Shown piece by piece: positions 62,769 to 64,000 of a stretch of DNA of 64,000 nt. Position 1 is the stretch's first letter. Each line of letters starts with the position of its first letter. The stretch is from Acetivibrio sp. MSJd-27 (GTDB lineage Bacteria > Bacillota > Clostridia > UMGS1840 > HGM11507). Made by a program: the position numbers and the translations under genes. The notes under the pieces are model-generated. The model made no database searches, was not told where the DNA came from, and saw nothing but the letters and a program-made list of their open reading frames with translations. Location of the stretch: positions 25,909 through 89,908 of the forward strand of contig NZ_JAHLPV010000009.1 in assembly GCF_018918095.1 (NCBI RefSeq). Direction: 5' to 3'.

Positions 62769-62786
62769 ATCTTTAAAATCTATTCA

Positions 62787-62815
62787 ATTTTAGTCTTAAA
62801 CTTACTCAATGTCAA
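62787..62815 (-). promoter_or_regulatory. Promoter of the ICE tRNA-Arg gene
   Basis: On the minus strand TTGACA (62810-62815), exactly 17 bases, then TAAAAT (62787-62792), about 19 bases upstream of the tRNA. It lies within the ICE, between the tRNA and attR. A hairpin (CGCCTTT-CGGGC-AAAGGCG) stands just upstream. Confidence 0.8.
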
Positions 62816-62851
62816 TCGCCTTTGCCCGAAAGGCGGTCGTTATAACATATT

Positions 62852-62859
62852 CTTAGGAG
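62852..62859. other. attR core of the ICE
   Basis: CTTAGGAG, matching attL, in the anticodon loop of the host tRNA 5' half. A third copy lies in the anticodon loop of the ICE tRNA (62729-62736). Confidence 0.85.
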
Positions 62860-62890
62860 GGGCTTGTTATATCCATTTAACTACGGGGGC
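62852..62890 (-). pseudogene. 5' half of host tRNA-Arg(CCT), split by the ICE
   Basis: On the minus strand: acceptor GCCCCCG, D arm GTTA-AATGGATA-TAAC, anticodon stem AGCCC and loop CTCCTAA plus G. Beyond the core the sequence turns into ICE DNA (AATATGTTATAACG) and does not restore a 3' half. Its partner is at 14249-14292. Confidence 0.9.
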
Positions 62891-63283
62891 ATAAACATAT
62901 CAAATTTCACTTCACCCCCAGCTCTGCCAAGGGCATATCTCTATTTCACAAAAGGAATGGAATAAGGGGAGTGTTACCCCGAAATGCATCAATTCATCAA
63001 CAGACTAACCCCATTGAGAAAAGAATTTGATTTCCAAACACCCAAATGTCTTCCATTTCGTTATACCAAAATAAATTGCTATTGCGCAAGCATCCGATAA
63101 AATTTATGATGCAAGCGATTCTGCCTTGCAAAACAGAGGAGATTTACCTGCCGCCTGCTTATACAAAGAAATGGGGCTATGTCTGCCATTCTATGCTTTC
63201 ACCTAAAATACCCTATATTGATAATGATTTAGTTATATTATAACGCTGATATGCCCAAATGTCAATATTTCATTTGTCCTTTT
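62891..63283. other. Intergenic chromosomal stretch, nothing supported
   Basis: Chromosomal DNA past attR. It must include the promoter of the split tRNA-Arg gene (candidate TTGGCA near 62920 on the minus strand). A 65-codon plus-strand frame at 63046 has no ribosome site and is probably not a gene. Confidence 0.5.
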
Positions 63284-63889
63284 TTAGTCGATTCTCCACT
63301 GTTTCCATACAGTAGGAATCATGCTGTGCAACCATCCCTTTAACAGCATCCTTGCTTTCTTTTTGAAATAATGGTATTTAGAGAACATTCCTGCCATCCG
63401 GTATAGCCTTTGCGCCTTTGCATAGTCCTTCTGTCCCTGAACGGCCAAACGCATTGCATGATGTCTCATCAAAGGAAACTGAAGGAGATAGATAAGGTGA
63501 TACCAGTATTTTGAATCTTTGTCACCATTCCGCTTCCAATACATTCCATACTGTTTTTCCATAGAGCCAAACATGATGGGTTCCAGTTCCTTTTCCGTGG
63601 CGATTCCCTGTTTTTCGGCTTCCTTTATAATATCCGTACCCGGCAAAAAATTCAGCCCGTGGAGCTGAAGCTGGAAAGGCGTCTCCAGCCTGGTACAGAG
63701 ACGAAAGGTTGCCTTGATATCTTCCTCGCTTTCAAAAGGATGCTGAAGCATAAAATCATAGCAAACATACGGGACGCCCGCCTGTCTTATCCAACGGGAA
63801 GCCATAATGATCTGTTCATCGGTTTCCGTACGGTGAAAGATTTCTTTCCGGATCCGTTTTGAACCGGACTGAATACCCATTATCACGTA
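63284..63889 (-). pseudogene. C-terminal part of a radical SAM protein, truncated
   Basis: The frame begins abruptly with YVIMGIQSGSKRIRKEI, the strand after the iron-sulfur cluster region in B12-binding/radical SAM proteins, and continues with YVCYDFMLQHPFESEEDI to a basic C-terminus (202 residues). The N-terminal B12-binding region and the CxxxCxxC cluster are absent: an in-frame stop and a change of sequence occur at 63889. The gene was probably cut by an insertion whose end is the inverted repeat at 63888. The lost part, if present, lies beyond the window. Confidence 0.65.
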
Positions 63890-63926
63890 TAATTAAACCA
63901 TCTCGAAAGGGGTGGTTTTAATTATA
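63888..63926. repeat. Inverted repeat at the probable edge of an insertion
   Basis: TATAATTAAACCA and TGGTTTTAATTATA flank TCTCGAAAGGGG in an imperfect palindrome exactly where the radical SAM frame is lost. From about 63914 an open plus-strand frame (SPFLKFLIIFAGVATCDIIK) runs out of the window. This fits the end of an insertion element, perhaps of IS200/IS605 type with a subterminal hairpin, but the family cannot be fixed from 110 bases. Confidence 0.4.
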
Positions 63927-64000
63927 TCTCCTTTCTTAAAGTTTTTGATTATATTTGCAGGAGTAGCTACCTGCGATATAATAAAGACAAGCACTGTGGA

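Larger units (their letters stand above)
14285..62859. mobile_element. 48.6-kb integrative and conjugative element, Tn1549/CTn-like
   Basis: The element is bounded by the 8-bp direct repeat CTTAGGAG (14285-14292 and 62852-62859) inside the two halves of a chromosomal tRNA-Arg gene. It encodes a tyrosine integrase, excisionase-like proteins, an ImmR/ImmA-type control pair, a Gram-positive type IV secretion system with VirB4, VirD4, PrgI, VirB6-like and Maff2 proteins, a MOBP-type relaxase with MobC, a giant methylase/helicase, a surface adhesin and ParAB. Gene order matches the Tn1549/CTn group of clostridial ICEs as I know it. Cargo is tet(O/32/O)-tet(40) and a complete tRNA-Arg(CCT). All transfer genes except one short one start and stop cleanly, so it is probably mobile. 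Confidence 0.9.

Noticed and set aside
63046..63243. 65-codon plus-strand frame in the right flank
   Set aside because: No ribosome site, no recognisable family, and stands in an AT-rich intergenic stretch.

Overview
The window looks like the chromosome of a gut Clostridia member (Bacillota, probably Oscillospirales or Lachnospirales) with a 48.6-kb integrative and conjugative element (ICE) inserted in it. Clostridial features include Gram-positive style ribosome binding sites with frequent TTG/GTG starts, an AgrC/LytTR regulatory pair, stalk-domain secreted proteins, FeoA/FeoB under a DtxR-like regulator, and a Tn1549/CTn-type conjugation module. No rRNA or CRISPR array was seen.

Left chromosomal flank (1-14284): the 3' end of a secreted-protein gene and a decayed relative; a DtxR-like regulator divergent from feoA-feoB; a ferritin-like protein; a 309-bp MITE with 8-bp target duplications; two large secreted proteins on the minus strand (a heparinase II/III-like lyase and a two-repeat protein) that share a C-terminal module with the first gene; a DUF805 membrane protein; a stalk-domain protein with a decayed copy; and an AgrC-like kinase next to a LytTR regulator broken by a 1-nt frameshift in an A7 tract.

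ICE (14285-62859): it splits a chromosomal tRNA-Arg(CCT) gene in the anticodon loop. The host 3' half lies at 14249-14292 and the host 5' half at 62852-62890, sharing the 8-bp core CTTAGGAG. The ICE does not rebuild the split gene. Instead it carries a complete second tRNA-Arg(CCT) at 62692-62768 with its own promoter and terminator, which should replace the lost decoder of AGG codons. From left to right the ICE holds: an integrase; four excisionase-like genes with six helix-turn-helix domains; a PemK/MazF-like protein; a sigma-like factor; a minus-strand operon of a Y-family polymerase, S24-like protein and metallopeptidase, divergent from an ImmR/ImmA-type repressor/protease pair; two sigma-like factors and a GIY-YIG protein; the tetracycline resistance pair tet(O/32/O)-tet(40) with a complete leader and attenuator; the type IV secretion module (CHAP hydrolase, sortase B, VirB4, PrgI, VirB6-like, Maff2, VirD4); PcfB-like protein, MOBP-type relaxase, MobC and a candidate oriT; a TOPRIM protein; a 2554-residue methylase/SNF2 polyprotein with a tnpV gene nested in another frame; a run of small conserved ICE proteins; a ten-CnaB-domain surface adhesin; a lipoprotein; and ParB/ParA.

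The parts fit one life cycle. The ImmR/ImmA pair probably controls induction. The integrase, HTH proteins and ATTAGCA arm sites near both ends handle excision. MobC, relaxase and VirD4 process and couple DNA to the channel. The CHAP hydrolase, sortase and adhesin handle the cell wall and cell contact. ParAB and the tRNA cargo support stable residence.

Right flank (62860-64000): the tRNA 5' half, a featureless stretch, and the C-terminal part of a radical SAM gene cut off at 63889, where another repeat-bounded insertion seems to begin.
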